This document shows, one piece after another, positions 19,198 to 30,078 of a DNA stretch of 64,000 nucleotides; the first letter of the stretch is position 1; every line of letters starts with the position of its first letter. The stretch is from Amycolatopsis albispora. Lineage in GTDB: Bacteria > Actinomycetota > Actinomycetes > Mycobacteriales > Pseudonocardiaceae. The notes beneath the pieces are model-generated. The model had not been told where the DNA came from and did no database searches. It was given only the letters and a program-made list of their open reading frames with translations. Location: positions 7,440,001 to 7,504,000 of the forward strand of contig NZ_CP015163.1 in assembly GCF_003312875.1 (NCBI RefSeq), in the 5' to 3' direction. The translations under genes and the position numbers were made by a program.

Positions 19198-20815
19198 GGT
19201 CCGCACGCAGGGCGGCCAGCCGGTCGGCCGCCCTGCGCCGGGCGTCTGCCAGCGAAGCGGCGTCCGGCACCGGCTCGGAAACCTCCAGGTACGCCTTCAA
19301 CTTCGGCTCGGTGCCCGACGGCCGCACCACCACGCGCAGGCCGTCGGCCCGCAGTCGCAGCACGTCGGCCTCCGGCAGCAAGTCCTCTGTGGACACCCCC
19401 AGCCCGGCCAGCTCGGCGGGCGGCGTGGCCCGGAGCTGGGCCATCACCGCGCCGATCCGGCTCAGGTCGGTGACGCGCACCGAGATCTGGTCGGTCAGGT
19501 ACACGCCGTGCCGCACCGCCAGCTCGTCCAGCGAGTCCACCAGGGACTTCCCGGCGGCTTTCAGCGTGGCGGCCAGGTCGCAGGCGAGCGTGGCGGCGGC
19601 GATGCCGTCCTTGTCCCGCACGAAATCGGGATTCACGCACAGCCCGAGCGCTTCTTCGTAGGCGAAGACCAGGCCGTCCCCGGCCCGCGCCAGCCATTTG
19701 AACCCGGTGAAGGTTTCCTCGTACCGCGCGCCGCGTGCCTTCGCGATTTCGGCGAGCATCGAGGACGACACGATGGTGGTGGCCACCAGCGGATCGGGCG
19801 TGGAAACCGTGTCCAGCACGTGCGAGCCGAGCAGCACGCCCGTTTCGTCGCCACGCAGCATCCGCCACGAACCGTCGCGGTCGCGCACGCCCAGCGCGCA
19901 CCGGTCGGCGTCCGGGTCGAGCGCGATGGCCAGGTCGGCGTCCTTCGCTTCGGCGAGCGCGAGCAGCAGGTCGGGCGCGCCCGGTTCCTCCGGATTCGGG
20001 AAGGAGACCGTCGGGAAGTCCGGATCGGGCCGCGCCTGCTCGGCGACCAGGTGCACATCGGTGAACCCGGCGCGGTTCAACGCGGCTTCGAGCGGCTCCG
20101 CGCCGACGCCGTGCAACGCGGTGGCGACCACGCGCAGCTCGCGCGCCGTGCCACGCGGCAGCGCGGCGACCTTGCCGAGGTACTCGTTGAGCACCTCGTC
20201 CCCGAACACCCGGAAACCGGGCGCACGCGGCACCGAGATCGCGCCGGGTGCGGCCTGGATCGCCGCTTCGATGCGCGCGTCGGACGGCGGCACGATCTGC
20301 GCGGCCGTGCTGTCGTAGAGCTTGTACCCGTTGTCCGCCGGGGGATTGTGCGACGCGGTGATCTGAATACCCGCCACCGCCGCGAACCGTTTCACCGCGA
20401 ACGCGAGCACCGGCGTCGGCAGCGGTCCCGGCAGCATCCGCACGTCGAACCCGGCCGCGGTGAGCACCTCGGCCGCGGCGGTCGCGAACGCCTCCGAGCC
20501 GTGGCGCGCGTCCCGGCCGATCACCACCGTGCCGCCGTCGCGACCGTCCTCGACCAGCCAGCGCGCCACCCCGGCGGTGGTCCGGACCACCACCGCGGTG
20601 TTCATCCCGTTCGGCCCGGCCCGCACCGGCCCGCGCAACCCGGCGGTGCCGAATTCGAGCGGCCCGGCCATCCGGTCTTCGAGTTCGGCGAGCGCTTCGG
20701 CTTCGCCGCCCATCGCCCGCGCCAGCACGGCCTGCAGTTCCGTGCGGGCGTGCTCGTCGACGTCGTCGGCGATCCAGCGGAATGCGCGGTCGCGCAGTTC
20801 GGGTGTCAGCTTCAC
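19175..20815 (-). CDS. Phosphomannomutase/phosphoglucomutase family protein (PmmB-like)
   Basis: 546 residues. Interconverts hexose or pentose 1- and 6-(5-)phosphates. The catalytic phosphoserine loop ITASHNPPADNGYKLYD, the metal-binding LDPDADRCALG, the sugar-specificity GDETGVLLGSHVLD and the phosphate-binding VRPSGTEPKLKAYLE are all present. Position beside purine nucleoside phosphorylase matches pmmB-deoD of mycobacteria, so phosphopentomutase activity in nucleoside salvage is possible. Several GTG codons compete as the start; 20815 is chosen because TAGGGT lies 7 nt before it. It is divergent from the glycosyltransferase gene. Confidence 0.92.
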   Translation of the reverse strand: MKLTPELRDRAFRWIADDVDEHARTELQAVLARAMGGEAEALAELEDRMAGPLEFGTAGLRGPVRAGPNGMNTAVVVRTTAGVARWLVEDGRDGGTVVIGRDARHGSEAFATAAAEVLTAAGFDVRMLPGPLPTPVLAFAVKRFAAVAGIQITASHNPPADNGYKLYDSTAAQIVPPSDARIEAAIQAAPGAISVPRAPGFRVFGDEVLNEYLGKVAALPRGTARELRVVATALHGVGAEPLEAALNRAGFTDVHLVAEQARPDPDFPTVSFPNPEEPGAPDLLLALAEAKDADLAIALDPDADRCALGVRDRDGSWRMLRGDETGVLLGSHVLDTVSTPDPLVATTIVSSSMLAEIAKARGARYEETFTGFKWLARAGDGLVFAYEEALGLCVNPDFVRDKDGIAAATLACDLAATLKAAGKSLVDSLDELAVRHGVYLTDQISVRVTDLSRIGAVMAQLRATPPAELAGLGVSTEDLLPEADVLRLRADGLRVVVRPSGTEPKLKAYLEVSEPVPDAASLADARRRAADRLAALRADLTPLLGS

Positions 20816-20822
20816 GGCGTTC

Positions 20823-20828
20823 ACCCTA
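20823..20828 (-). promoter_or_regulatory. -10 box supporting the phosphomannomutase start
   Basis: TAGGGT on the minus strand, 7 nt before the GTG at 20815, implying a leaderless message. Confidence 0.45.
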
Positions 20829-20857
20829 CGGCCGTGGCGGCGGTTCACGGGAATGGC

Positions 20858-20863
20858 TACGCT
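20858..20863 (+). promoter_or_regulatory. -10 box of a probable leaderless glycosyltransferase promoter
   Basis: TACGCT, 7 nt before the GTG at 20871. It argues against the in-frame ATG at 20853, which the box nearly overlaps. Confidence 0.45.
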
Positions 20864-20870
20864 CGACGTA

Positions 20871-22034
20871 GTGCGAATTATATTCTCGAGCCTGGACGCA
20901 TTCGGGCATTTCTACCCGTTGCTCCCGCTCGCGAAGGCCGCCCGCGCCGCCGGGCACGAAGTCGCTTTCGCCACTGGGGAGCAGTTCCATCCGACCCTGA
21001 CCGGGCTCGGCATCGAGCCGCTGACCGCGGGCAGGAGCATGCGCGAGGTGGTCGCGGAGGCCAGCGGCGATCCGGACCACGATCCAAGCGAAACCCGGGA
21101 CAACGCCAGCCCGGAAGAGCTGGAGCAGCTGATTTCGCGGGCGTTCGGCCAGGTGCTGCCCCGGATCTGGGTCGAGCAGTTCGGCGCCATCCTGGCCGAG
21201 CGCAAACCCGATCTGGTGGTGCAGGAGGTCGGCGCGGCGGGGGCCGCGTTCGCCGCGATGCTGGCCGGGATCCCGGTGATCGGGCACGGATTCGGCCGGG
21301 TCAGCACGGACGACAGCACGTCGCGCGCGATTTCGGCCGAGCAGCACGCCTTCGGCCGGGGCCTGGGCCTCGACCTGCCCGACGACCACGTGTTCGGCCT
21401 GCCGTTCGTCGACATCGCGCCGCGATCGTTGCAGGACAAGGGTTTCCTCGCCACGGCGAACCGGATCGAGCTGCGGCCGGTGCCGTTCGCCGAGCCGGGA
21501 TCGCTGCCCGCGCTCGCCCGTGCCGACCGCCCGCGCCCGCTGATCTACCTCACCCTGGGCACCGCGTTCGGGGTGGTCGAGGTGCTGCGCGCGGCCATCG
21601 ACGGGCTGGCGCCGCTGGACGCCGACGTGCTGGTCGCGGCCGGGCCCACCATCGAACCGGGCGCCCTCGGTGAGCTGCCGCCGAACGTGGTCGTCGAATC
21701 GTGGGTGCCGCAGGCGGACCTGCTGCCCCGCACCGATCTGGTGGTGCACCACGGCGGCAGCGGCACCACGCTCGGCGCGCTGGCCGCCGGGGTGCCGCAG
21801 CTGGTGCTGCCGATGGGCGCCGACCAGTTCACCAACGCCGCGGCGGTGGTCGACGCCGGTGCCGGTGCGCGCCTGCTGCCCGGTGAACTCGGCGGGGTCA
21901 GCGAAAAGGCACGGGCGCTGCTGTCCGATGTGGACGTCCGGGCCGCCGCGCGGGCGTTCGCCGCGGAGATCGCGGCGATGCCGTCCCCGGAGGAGGTCGC
22001 ACGGCGGCTGCCGGAGTACGTCAAGCCCGGGTGA
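20871..22034 (+). CDS. UGT/MurG-like glycosyltransferase (GT1 family)
   Basis: 387 residues, GT-B fold. The N-terminal acceptor domain begins [23 protein letters not shown]. The C-terminal donor domain has [33 protein letters not shown] and the signature [22 protein letters not shown] followed by GADQFTNA. This is the family of macrolide, glycopeptide and flavonoid glycosyltransferases using nucleotide sugars. No biosynthetic cluster surrounds it, so it may be a resistance-type (macrolide-inactivating) or lipid-modifying enzyme. The donor and acceptor are unknown. Its last 14 bp overlap the convergent purine nucleoside phosphorylase gene. Confidence 0.88.
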   Translation: MRIIFSSLDAFGHFYPLLPLAKAARAAGHEVAFATGEQFHPTLTGLGIEPLTAGRSMREVVAEASGDPDHDPSETRDNASPEELEQLISRAFGQVLPRIWVEQFGAILAERKPDLVVQEVGAAGAAFAAMLAGIPVIGHGFGRVSTDDSTSRAISAEQHAFGRGLGLDLPDDHVFGLPFVDIAPRSLQDKGFLATANRIELRPVPFAEPGSLPALARADRPRPLIYLTLGTAFGVVEVLRAAIDGLAPLDADVLVAAGPTIEPGALGELPPNVVVESWVPQADLLPRTDLVVHHGGSGTTLGALAAGVPQLVLPMGADQFTNAAAVVDAGAGARLLPGELGGVSEKARALLSDVDVRAAARAFAAEIAAMPSPEEVARRLPEYVKPG

Positions 22035-22809
22035 CCAGCTCGCGGAGCAGGTCGCCCATGCGCTCGGCGGCGGCCTGCCCCGCCTCGAGCACTTCCTGGT
22101 GGTTGAGCGGGGCGCCGGTGATGCCGGCGGCCAGGTTGGTCACCAGGGAGAGCCCGAACACCTCGACCCCGGCCGCGCGGGCGGCGATCGCCTCCAGCAC
22201 GGTCGACATGCCGACCAGGTCGGCGCCCATGGTGCGCAGCATGCGGATCTCGGCCGGGGTCTCGAAGTGCGGGCCGGGAAAGCCCGCGTAGACGCCCTCC
22301 TCCAGGCTCGGGTCGATCTCCTTGGCGATCGCCCGCAGCCGGGAGGCGTACAGGTCGGTCAGGTCCACGAAGTTCGCGCCGACGATCGGTGAGCGCGCGA
22401 GCAGGTTGATGTGGTCGGAGATGAGCACCGGCTGGCCGACCTCGAAGCCCTGGCGCAGCCCGCCGGCGGCGTTGGTCAGCAGCACGGTGCGCGCGCCGGC
22501 GGCGGCCGCGGTGCGCACGTTGTGCACCACCGGGTCGATGCCCTTGCCCTCGTAGAGGTGGGTGCGGCCGAGCAGGACCAGTGCGCGCTTGTCGCCGACC
22601 TTGACCGAGCGGGCGGTGCCGCCGTGGCCGACCGCGCTCGGCGCGACGAAGCCGGGGAGCTCGCCGAGCGGGATCTCCGCTTCGGCGGTGCCGATGACGT
22701 CCGCGGCCGGGCGCCAGCCCGAACCCAGCACCACCGCGATGTCGTGGTTCTCGACTCCGGTACGCGCGGCGATCGCCGCGGCAGCCGCCGCGGCCTGTTC
22801 TTGACTCAT
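22021..22809 (-). CDS. Purine nucleoside phosphorylase (trimeric, type I)
   Basis: 262 residues. Phosphorolysis of inosine and guanosine to base plus ribose-1-phosphate. Family features are visible: [12 protein letters not shown] (phosphate-binding start), [59 protein letters not shown] and [10 protein letters not shown]. It corresponds to what is called deoD/punA in mycobacteria. The ATG at 22809 has TAGGCT 7 nt upstream. Ribose-1-phosphate made here could be isomerised by the phosphomannomutase-type enzyme encoded nearby. The gene is convergent with, and overlaps, the glycosyltransferase gene. Confidence 0.93.
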   Translation of the reverse strand: MSQEQAAAAAAAIAARTGVENHDIAVVLGSGWRPAADVIGTAEAEIPLGELPGFVAPSAVGHGGTARSVKVGDKRALVLLGRTHLYEGKGIDPVVHNVRTAAAAGARTVLLTNAAGGLRQGFEVGQPVLISDHINLLARSPIVGANFVDLTDLYASRLRAIAKEIDPSLEEGVYAGFPGPHFETPAEIRMLRTMGADLVGMSTVLEAIAARAAGVEVFGLSLVTNLAAGITGAPLNHQEVLEAGQAAAERMGDLLRELVTRA

Positions 22810-22816
22810 GCGCCGG

Positions 22817-22822
22817 AGCCTA
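22817..22822 (-). promoter_or_regulatory. -10 box of a probable leaderless purine nucleoside phosphorylase promoter
   Basis: TAGGCT on the minus strand, 7 nt before the ATG at 22809. Confidence 0.5.
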
Positions 22823-22866
22823 AGGGGCGGCGCCGCGGCGTGGGCTGATGGGCTCCGGCGAGCGCG

Positions 22867-24855
22867 CTAGTCGGCGGGGTCGAAGGTGGGGTGGATGCGG
22901 TCGAACAGTTCCCGGCGGCCCGAGTCCTCCTGCTCGGTGGGCACGGTGACGCGCACCGACCACAGGCTGGTGCCCCGCCGGAACACGTGCGCGAAGGTGG
23001 TCCGCCCCATGGTGCCCGCGCCCGGCGCCTCCTCCCGCGTGCGGTAGGTCAGCATCAGGTCGTCGGAGATGCCCTGCGTCGGCGTGTACTCGCTGAGCCG
23101 GAACGAGTCGCCAACCCAGCCGTTGTGCAGCGCGGTCACGTAGTCGTCGATCCGGCCGCCGGGGAAGAAGTTCGCGAAGCGTTCCACGCTCAGCGTCTGC
23201 CGCCCGTCCACCGAGACGTACTGGACCAGCGTGCTCGGCGGCAGCGGTTTCGCGGCGCGCTGGGTGACGAAGGGCGTCCAGTCGCGCGGCACGTCCACCG
23301 AGAACAGGCCGCCGGTGGTGCCCTTGAGGTTGGTGGCGTCGCCGTTGCGCGTGACCAGCTCGGCCAGCGGGGGTGCGGGGGCGTTCGCGCGCATCGGCGG
23401 GGTGGGCGGCGCAAGCGATTGCGCGGCCATCAACCTGGTCATCGCGAAGCCACCGGCGGCAGCCGCGAGGAAGAGCAGAACGGCGGCGATGGTCAGCGCG
23501 GTCCCGGCCAGCACACTGCGCCCCGCCCGCTCCCCGGCACCAGCCGATCCCCGGCCAGCGGCGGACGCCGAGGACCCGGCAGCCCCCGACCCGGCAGACC
23601 CCGAAGCGGTAGCCCCCGACCTGGCAGACCCCGCCGGGCCACCTGACCCGGCCCCAGATCCGGCCTCGCCCCCGGACATGGCCCCGGCCCCGCCGCTGGC
23701 CCCGGTGCCGCCGGACCCGAGTCCGGATCCTGACCTAGCCCCGGCCCCGGATCCAGACCCGCTGCCGGACCCGGACCCGCCGCCGGACATCGCCCCGGAC
23801 TCGGAACCTGCCCCGGAGCCGGACGCGGAGCCGGGTACGGCGAACGGCAGCGGGCCGGGATCGGCGGCCAGCGCCGGGCCGTCCCCGCTTGCTTCCCCGC
23901 CGGTCGGTGGCGCGATCGGCTGCGGCGCGATGACCTGGGTGTCCCCGCCGTCGAGCTGGTCGGGATCGCGGGGCTTGGCCGGTGCCTCGAACAACGCGGC
24001 CTCGAACAGCTGGTCACGCGGCGTGGTCAGCAGCGGCCGCAGCCGCCGCCGGACTTCTGCCAGCGAAAGCCGCTTCCTCGGCTCCTTCGCCATCAGCCCG
24101 CGGATGATCGGCTCCAGCGGACCGGGCTTCGGCTTGGGCACCTTGCCGTGCACCACCTCGGTGACCGTCTGCAGCGGATCGCCGTTGACGTCGTAGGGCG
24201 GACGGCCTTCGAGGATCGCGAAGATGGTCGCGCCGAGCCCCCACAGGTCGGCGGCGTGCGTGACCTCGCCACCGGAGGCGACCTCCGGCGCGATGTAGGC
24301 GGGCGAGCCCAGCATCATCCCGGTGCTGGTCATGGTGGCTTCGGAAACGTTGCGCGCGATGCCGAAGTCGGTCAGTTTGATCCGGCCGTCCTCGGCGACC
24401 AGCACGTTGCCGGGCTTGACGTCACGGTGCGTGATGCCCGCGGCGTGCGCGGCTTCGAGCGCGGCGGCCACCGCGTCGGCGATCGCGGCCGCCTGCTCGG
24501 TGCTGAACGCGCCGTGGTCGCGCATCAGCGTGGCGAGGCTGTGCGACGGCAGCAGCTCCATCACCACGAACGGCTCGCCGTTTTCCCTGGCCACGTCGTG
24601 CAGGATGATCACGTTCGGGTGCGACAGCACGGCGATCGCCCTGGCCTCGCGCAGCGTCCGCTCGCGCAGTTCGTCGGCCTGGCTGACCTGCACCCCCGGC
24701 GGCAGGCGGACCTCCTTCACCGCGACCGGGCGGTGCAGGAACTCGTCGTAGGCCGCCCAGACGGTGCCCATGGAGCCGGAGCCGAGCACGGACCGTAACC
24801 GGTACCGGCCGGCGACCACACGTGACTCTTCGGCTGAGGTGGACACAGCCCACAT
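22867..24855 (-). CDS. Transmembrane Ser/Thr protein kinase (PknB/PASTA-less Hanks type)
   Basis: 662 residues. The kinase domain occupies residues 15-275: glycine loop GSGSMG (25-30), K47 in VAVKEV, catalytic HRDVKPGN (143-150), DFG (163-165) and APE (189-191), with a Thr/Ser-rich activation loop. A Gly/Ser/Ala low-complexity linker (about 330-440) leads to one transmembrane helix (about 450-475, TALTIAAVLLFLAAAAGGFAM). An extracellular domain of about 170 residues follows without PASTA repeats; it contains VDVPRDWTPFVTQR and may be a sensor. The start could also be the GTG three codons in. It is divergent from mutA. Substrates are unknown. Confidence 0.93.
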   Translation of the reverse strand: MWAVSTSAEESRVVAGRYRLRSVLGSGSMGTVWAAYDEFLHRPVAVKEVRLPPGVQVSQADELRERTLREARAIAVLSHPNVIILHDVARENGEPFVVMELLPSHSLATLMRDHGAFSTEQAAAIADAVAAALEAAHAAGITHRDVKPGNVLVAEDGRIKLTDFGIARNVSEATMTSTGMMLGSPAYIAPEVASGGEVTHAADLWGLGATIFAILEGRPPYDVNGDPLQTVTEVVHGKVPKPKPGPLEPIIRGLMAKEPRKRLSLAEVRRRLRPLLTTPRDQLFEAALFEAPAKPRDPDQLDGGDTQVIAPQPIAPPTGGEASGDGPALAADPGPLPFAVPGSASGSGAGSESGAMSGGGSGSGSGSGSGAGARSGSGLGSGGTGASGGAGAMSGGEAGSGAGSGGPAGSARSGATASGSAGSGAAGSSASAAGRGSAGAGERAGRSVLAGTALTIAAVLLFLAAAAGGFAMTRLMAAQSLAPPTPPMRANAPAPPLAELVTRNGDATNLKGTTGGLFSVDVPRDWTPFVTQRAAKPLPPSTLVQYVSVDGRQTLSVERFANFFPGGRIDDYVTALHNGWVGDSFRLSEYTPTQGISDDLMLTYRTREEAPGAGTMGRTTFAHVFRRGTSLWSVRVTVPTEQEDSGRRELFDRIHPTFDPAD
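23535..23865. repeat. Gly/Ser low-complexity tract in the kinase linker
   Basis: Imperfect repeats of a six-base unit (CCGGAC/CCCGGC-like on the plus strand) encode GSGSGSG and GAGS runs between the kinase domain and the membrane helix. The tract is compositionally simple and probably length-variable between strains. Confidence 0.7.
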
Positions 24856-24940
24856 TCTGTCGGATCACCCGTCCGTGAAGCCTGTCGGACACCCCCTGCG
24901 GACGGGACGAGCGTCACAGGTAGGGGTTGTTAACGGGCTT

Positions 24941-24946
24941 TACCAT
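24941..24946 (+). promoter_or_regulatory. Putative -10 box of the mutAB-meaB operon
   Basis: TACCAT lies 8 nt before ATG 24955. It is the left half of a 12-bp palindrome, ACCATCGATGGT (24942-24953), so a repressor could cover both promoter and start. Confidence 0.4.
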
Positions 24947-24954
24947 CGATGGTT

Positions 24955-26844
24955 ATGACTGAGGTGGCTGAGACAGCCGGGTCGGCGCCGACTCCGGCCG
25001 AGCCGGAAGAGCCGGGCAGGCTGGCGCTCGCCGCGGAGTTCCCCGCCGCCGACCGGGAAAAATGGCGTGAGCTGGTGGCCGGTGTGCTGCGCAAGAGCGG
25101 TGCGCTGAAAGAGGATTTCGACGGCCCGCCGGAAAGCCTGCTGAACACCCGCACCTACGACGGTTTCGACATCCGCCCGCTCTACACCGCCGAGGACACC
25201 GCGCCGCCCGCCGGTTTCCCCGGCCTCCCCCCGTTCGTGCGTGGCGGGGTGCCGGAGGGGCGCGTCGCCACCGGCTGGGACCTGCGGCAACCGCACTCCG
25301 GCACCGATCCGGTGGCCGCCAACAAGGCCATGCTCGCCGATCTCGAAGGCGGCGTCAGCTCGCTGTGGCTGCGCGTCGGCTCCGGCGGCATCTCGGTGGC
25401 GAGCCTGGCCGACGCGCTGAACGGCGTATACATCGAGCTGGCGCCGGTGGTGCTCGACGCGGGCGCGGAGTACGAAGCCGCCGCCGAGGCGCTGCTGGAG
25501 GTGTTCCGCGAGCGGGAGATCCCGGCGAGCGCGGTGGTCGGCGGCCTCGGTGCCGACCCGATCGGCCTGCGGGCGCGCACCGGCGAGGCCCACGACGTCC
25601 GGCCCGCCGCCGAACTGGCCGCTCGGCTGAACGGGTCGTATCCCAAGCTTTCCCCGTTGGTGGTCAACGGCCTGCCGTTCCACGAAGCAGGCGGTTCGGA
25701 CTCGCAGGAACTCGGCGCGGCCATCGCCGCGGGCGTGGCGTACCTGCGTGCGCTCACCGAGGCCGGGCTGAGCGTGGACGACGCGGCCGCGCGGCTGGAG
25801 TTCCGGTTCGCCGCCAGCGCCGACCAGTTCCTGACCATCGCCAAGCTGCGGGCCGCGCGCAAGCTGTGGGCGCGGGTCACCGAGGTCTCCGGTGTGGCCG
25901 TCGCGGCACGCGGCATGCGCCAGCACGCGGTGACTTCGCCCGCCATGTTCACCCAGCGCGACCCGTGGGTGAACATGCTGCGCGGCACGGTCGCCTGCTT
26001 CGCCGCCGCGGTCGGTGGTGCCGACGCGATCACCGTGCTGCCGTTCGACGCGGCGATCGGCGAACCGGACGCCTTCGCCAGGCGCATCGCCCGCAACACC
26101 AGCGTGATCCTGCACGAGGAGTCGCGGCTGGGCGGCGTGATCGACCCGGCCGGCGGTTCCTGGTACGTGGAGAACCTGACCGCCGACCTGGCCAAGGCGG
26201 CCTGGGCGGAGTTCACCGCGATCGAAGAGGCGGGCGGCATCGAGTCCGCTTTGGACACCGGTTTCCTCGGCGAGCGGCTGGCCGCGACCTGGGCGGCGCG
26301 CTCGAAGCGGATCGCCCGCCGCAAGGACGCGATCACCGGGGTCAGCGAGTTCCCGAACCTGACCGAAAAGCCGGTCACCCGTCCGAAGTCCACTGTGGAC
26401 ACCGCGGACGGCGGGCTGCCCCGGGTCCGCTACGCCGAGGCGTTCGAGCGGCTGCGTGACCGCGCCGACGCCTGCGCCGAGCGTCCCAAGGTCTTCCTGG
26501 CCACGCTCGGCCCGATCGCGGCGCACACCGCGCGGGCGAGCTTCGCGGCGAACCTGTTCGCGGCGGGCGGCATCGAATCGGTCAACGGCGGCGCCACCGC
26601 GTCCACCGAAGAGGTGGTCAGCGGCTTCACCGGCAGCGGCGCGCGGATCGCCTGCCTCTGCGGGACCGACAGCCAGTACACCGAGCAGGCAGGCGAGGTC
26701 GCCGCGGCGTTGAAGGCCGCGGGCGCCCAGCGCGTCCTGCTCGCCGGCCGCGGTGACCACGCGGACGTGGACGAGAACATCTACGCCGGTTGCGACGCGC
26801 TCGCCGTGCTCACCGGCACCCTCGCCGAACTGGGAGTCGAGTGA
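24955..26844 (+). CDS. mutA: Methylmalonyl-CoA mutase small (beta) subunit
   Basis: 629 residues from ATG 24955; an ATG two codons upstream is the alternative. It forms a heterodimer with MutB that interconverts succinyl-CoA and (R)-methylmalonyl-CoA. The barrel domain has family features ([15 protein letters not shown] and [15 protein letters not shown]), and a C-terminal Rossmann-like domain follows ([19 protein letters not shown]). The cobalamin-binding DxHxxG motif is missing there ([10 protein letters not shown]), as expected for the non-catalytic subunit. The stop overlaps the mutB start by one base. Propionate, odd-chain fatty acid and branched-chain amino acid carbon flow through it, matching accA/accD in the same window. 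Confidence 0.95.
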   Translation: MTEVAETAGSAPTPAEPEEPGRLALAAEFPAADREKWRELVAGVLRKSGALKEDFDGPPESLLNTRTYDGFDIRPLYTAEDTAPPAGFPGLPPFVRGGVPEGRVATGWDLRQPHSGTDPVAANKAMLADLEGGVSSLWLRVGSGGISVASLADALNGVYIELAPVVLDAGAEYEAAAEALLEVFREREIPASAVVGGLGADPIGLRARTGEAHDVRPAAELAARLNGSYPKLSPLVVNGLPFHEAGGSDSQELGAAIAAGVAYLRALTEAGLSVDDAAARLEFRFAASADQFLTIAKLRAARKLWARVTEVSGVAVAARGMRQHAVTSPAMFTQRDPWVNMLRGTVACFAAAVGGADAITVLPFDAAIGEPDAFARRIARNTSVILHEESRLGGVIDPAGGSWYVENLTADLAKAAWAEFTAIEEAGGIESALDTGFLGERLAATWAARSKRIARRKDAITGVSEFPNLTEKPVTRPKSTVDTADGGLPRVRYAEAFERLRDRADACAERPKVFLATLGPIAAHTARASFAANLFAAGGIESVNGGATASTEEVVSGFTGSGARIACLCGTDSQYTEQAGEVAAALKAAGAQRVLLAGRGDHADVDENIYAGCDALAVLTGTLAELGVE

Positions 26845-29024
26845 TGGCCATCCCGAACTTCGCCGGTGTCCCGCTGGAGGACGGCGAACCCACCGCCACC
26901 CAGGCCGACTGGGCGCAGGCGCTGCAGGACCGCACCGGCAAGGGCCCCGACGCGCTCGCCTGGGAAACTCCCGAGGGCATCGGCGTCAAGCCGGTCTACA
27001 CCGCCGACGACCTGTCCGATGTGGACTTCCTGGGCACCTATCCCGGGATTGCGCCGTACCTGCGCGGGCCGTACCCGACGATGTACGTGAACCAGCCGTG
27101 GACGGTCCGCCAGTACGCCGGGTTCTCCACCGCCGAGGAGTCCAACGCGTTCTACCGGCGCAACCTCGCCGCCGGGCAGAAGGGCCTTTCGGTCGCCTTC
27201 GACCTGGCCACCCACCGCGGCTACGACTCCGACCACCCGCGGGTGTCCGGTGACGTCGGCATGGCGGGCGTGGCGATCGACTCGATCTACGACATGCGCC
27301 AGCTCTTCGACGGCATCCCGCTGGACCAGATGAGCGTGTCCATGACCATGAACGGCGCCGTGCTGCCGGTGCTGGCGCTGTACGTGGTCGCTGCCGAAGA
27401 ACAGGGCGTGCCGCCCGAGAAGCTCGCCGGGACCATCCAGAACGACATCCTCAAGGAGTTCATGGTCCGCAACACCTACATCTACCCACCGCAACCCTCC
27501 ATGCGGATCATCTCCGACATCTTCGCCTTCACCTCCCAGCACATGCCGCGGTACAACTCGATCTCCATCTCCGGCTACCACATGCAGGAGGCCGGGGCGA
27601 CCGCTGACCTCGAGCTTGCCTACACCTTGGCCGACGGTGTGGAGTATTTGCGGGCGGGTGTGGATGCCGGGCTGGATGTGGACAAGTTCGCCCCGCGCCT
27701 GTCGTTCTTCTGGGCGATCGGCATGAACTTCTTCATGGAGGTCGCGAAGCTGCGCGCGGCGCGCCTGCTGTGGGCGAAGCTGGTCAAGCAGTTCGAGCCC
27801 AAGTCGGCGAAGTCGCTGTCGCTGCGGACGCACTCGCAGACCTCGGGCTGGTCGCTGACCGCGCAGGACGTCTACAACAACGTCGCGCGCACCTGCGTCG
27901 AGGCGATGGCGGCCACGCAGGGGCACACGCAGTCCCTGCACACCAACGCCCTCGACGAGGCGCTCGCGCTGCCCACCGACTTCTCCGCCCGCATCGCCCG
28001 CAACACCCAGCTGATGCTCCAGCAGGAATCCGGCACCACGCGGGTGATCGACCCGTGGGGCGGCAGCGCGTTCGTCGAGCGGCTGACCTACGACCTGGCG
28101 CGCAAGGCCTGGGCGCACATCGACGAGGTCGAATCGGCGGGCGGCATGGCCCGCGCGATCGACGCCGGCATCCCGAAGCTGCGCATCGAAGAGGCGGCCG
28201 CGCGCACGCAGGCGCGGATCGACTCCGGGCGCCAGCCGGTGATCGGCGTCAACAAGTTCCGGGTCTCCGAGGACGAGCAGATCGACGTGCTCAAGGTGGA
28301 CAACGCCGGGGTCCGCGCACAGCAGCTTGAGAAGCTGCGGCGGCTGCGGGAGGAACGCGACGAAGAGTCCACTCAGGACGCTCTGCGGCGGTTGACCGCG
28401 GGTGCCGAGTCCGACGGCAACCTGCTCGCGCTGGCCATCGACGCCGCACGCGCGAAGGCCACCGTCGGCGAGATCTCCGATGCGCTGGAACGCATCTGGG
28501 GCCGCCACTCCGGCCAGATCCGTACCATTTCCGGCGTGTACCGGGAGGAAGTCGGCAAGTCCGGGAAGGCGCCCAACGTGGAGAAGGCACGCGAAGAGGT
28601 CGAGGCCTTCGCCGAGGCGGAGGGCAGGCGGCCGCGCATCCTGGTCGCGAAGATGGGCCAGGACGGGCACGACCGCGGCCAGAAGGTGATCGCCACCGCC
28701 TTCGCCGACCTCGGTTTCGACGTCGACGTCGGCCCGCTGTTCTCCACGCCGGCGGAGGTCGCGCGGCAGGCGGTGGAAGCCGACGTGCACATCATCGGCG
28801 TGTCCTCGCTGGCCGCCGGGCACCTCTCGCTGGTGCCCGCGCTGCGGTCGGAACTGGCCGAGCTGGGCCGCGAGGACATCATCGTGGTGGTCGGCGGCGT
28901 GATCCCGCCGCAGGACTACGACGAACTGCGCGCGGCGGGCGCGGCGGCCATCTTCGGGCCGGGCACGGTGATCGCGGACGCGGCGCTGGACCTGCTCGAC
29001 CAGCTCAACGCCCAGCACTCGTAG
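26844..29024 (+). CDS. mutB: Methylmalonyl-CoA mutase large (alpha) subunit
   Basis: 726 residues, the catalytic adenosylcobalamin-dependent subunit. The substrate barrel includes [20 protein letters not shown] and the conserved [11 protein letters not shown]. The C-terminal B12 domain starts near residue 595 with [19 protein letters not shown], whose DGHDRG supplies the cobalt-ligating His. It ends with the nucleotide-loop segment [16 protein letters not shown] and [12 protein letters not shown]. Length and motifs are complete. The ATG at 26844 (MAIPNF) overlaps the mutA stop; meaB follows after 6 bp. It supplies or drains methylmalonyl-CoA, a polyketide extender unit in this kind of organism. 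Confidence 0.97.
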   Translation: MAIPNFAGVPLEDGEPTATQADWAQALQDRTGKGPDALAWETPEGIGVKPVYTADDLSDVDFLGTYPGIAPYLRGPYPTMYVNQPWTVRQYAGFSTAEESNAFYRRNLAAGQKGLSVAFDLATHRGYDSDHPRVSGDVGMAGVAIDSIYDMRQLFDGIPLDQMSVSMTMNGAVLPVLALYVVAAEEQGVPPEKLAGTIQNDILKEFMVRNTYIYPPQPSMRIISDIFAFTSQHMPRYNSISISGYHMQEAGATADLELAYTLADGVEYLRAGVDAGLDVDKFAPRLSFFWAIGMNFFMEVAKLRAARLLWAKLVKQFEPKSAKSLSLRTHSQTSGWSLTAQDVYNNVARTCVEAMAATQGHTQSLHTNALDEALALPTDFSARIARNTQLMLQQESGTTRVIDPWGGSAFVERLTYDLARKAWAHIDEVESAGGMARAIDAGIPKLRIEEAAARTQARIDSGRQPVIGVNKFRVSEDEQIDVLKVDNAGVRAQQLEKLRRLREERDEESTQDALRRLTAGAESDGNLLALAIDAARAKATVGEISDALERIWGRHSGQIRTISGVYREEVGKSGKAPNVEKAREEVEAFAEAEGRRPRILVAKMGQDGHDRGQKVIATAFADLGFDVDVGPLFSTPAEVARQAVEADVHIIGVSSLAAGHLSLVPALRSELAELGREDIIVVVGGVIPPQDYDELRAAGAAAIFGPGTVIADAALDLLDQLNAQHS

Positions 29025-29030
29025 GCCGGT

Positions 29031-30023
29031 ATGCCGCGAAAGATCGACGTCACCGCGTACGCCAAGGGTGTGCTGGCGGGCGACCGTGGCCTGCTGTCGA
29101 AGGCCATCACGCTGGTCGAGTCGCAGCGCGCCGACCACCGCGGGCAGGCGCAGGACCTGCTGGTGGAGCTGCTGCCGCACGCCGGTGGCGCGCAGCGGGT
29201 CGGCATCACCGGCGTGCCCGGAGTCGGCAAGTCGACATTCATCGACCAGCTGGGCACCGAGCTGACCGAGGCCGGGCACAAGGTCGCGGTGCTGGCGGTC
29301 GACCCGTCGTCCACCAGGACCGGCGGCAGCATTCTCGGCGACAAGACCCGGATGGCGCGGCTGGCGGTCGACCCGTCCGCGTTCATCCGGCCGTCGCCGA
29401 CCTCGGGCACGCTCGGCGGCGTCGCCAGGGCCACCCGCGAGACGATCGTGCTGATGGAGGCCGCCGGGTACGACATCGTGCTGGTCGAGACGGTCGGCGT
29501 CGGGCAGTCCGAGGTGACCGTGGCGAACATGGTCGACTGCTTCCTCTTCCTGACCCTGGCCCGCACCGGCGACCAGCTGCAGGGCATCAAGAAGGGCGTG
29601 CTCGAGCTGGCCGACGTGATCGCGGTGAACAAGGCCGACGGCGACCACGAGCGCGAGGCCAAACGTGCCGCCCGCGAGCTTTCCGGTGCGCTGCGGATGA
29701 TCTACGGGCCGGAGGCCGAGTGGACGCCACCGGTGCTGACCTGCAGCGCGCTGCACGGCGTCGGCCTCGGCACGGTGTGGGAGCAGATCGGCAGGCACCG
29801 CGAGACGCTGGCCGCGTCCGGGGAACTGGCCGAGAAGCGGCGGCGGCAGAATGTGGACTGGACCTGGTCGATGGTCCGCGAGCAGTTGCTCGGCAGGCTG
29901 TCCGCGCACCCGCGCGTGCGCTCGGTGGTGCCGGAGGTCGAACGGGCCGTCCGGGACGGTGAACTGACCGCGACACTGGCCGCCGAGCAGATCCTCGAGG
30001 CCTTCTCCGGCCCCGTCGAGTGA
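29031..30023 (+). CDS. meaB: Methylmalonyl-CoA mutase-associated GTPase MeaB
   Basis: 330 residues, G3E-family P-loop GTPase that chaperones adenosylcobalamin loading and protects methylmalonyl-CoA mutase. Walker A is GVPGVGKST, the switch-like motif is [11 protein letters not shown], and the base-recognition motif is NKAD. N-terminal helices ([22 protein letters not shown]) and a C-terminal dimerisation arm are present. It is third in mutA-mutB-meaB with a 6-bp gap, so it is co-transcribed. Sometimes annotated as argK; that name is obsolete for this family. Confidence 0.95.
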   Translation: MPRKIDVTAYAKGVLAGDRGLLSKAITLVESQRADHRGQAQDLLVELLPHAGGAQRVGITGVPGVGKSTFIDQLGTELTEAGHKVAVLAVDPSSTRTGGSILGDKTRMARLAVDPSAFIRPSPTSGTLGGVARATRETIVLMEAAGYDIVLVETVGVGQSEVTVANMVDCFLFLTLARTGDQLQGIKKGVLELADVIAVNKADGDHEREAKRAARELSGALRMIYGPEAEWTPPVLTCSALHGVGLGTVWEQIGRHRETLAASGELAEKRRRQNVDWTWSMVREQLLGRLSAHPRVRSVVPEVERAVRDGELTATLAAEQILEAFSGPVE

Positions 30024-30078
30024 CTCGCGGTCGCCGGGACGGCACACTGAGGAGCAACCGTCGGAAAGGGTTGCCGTC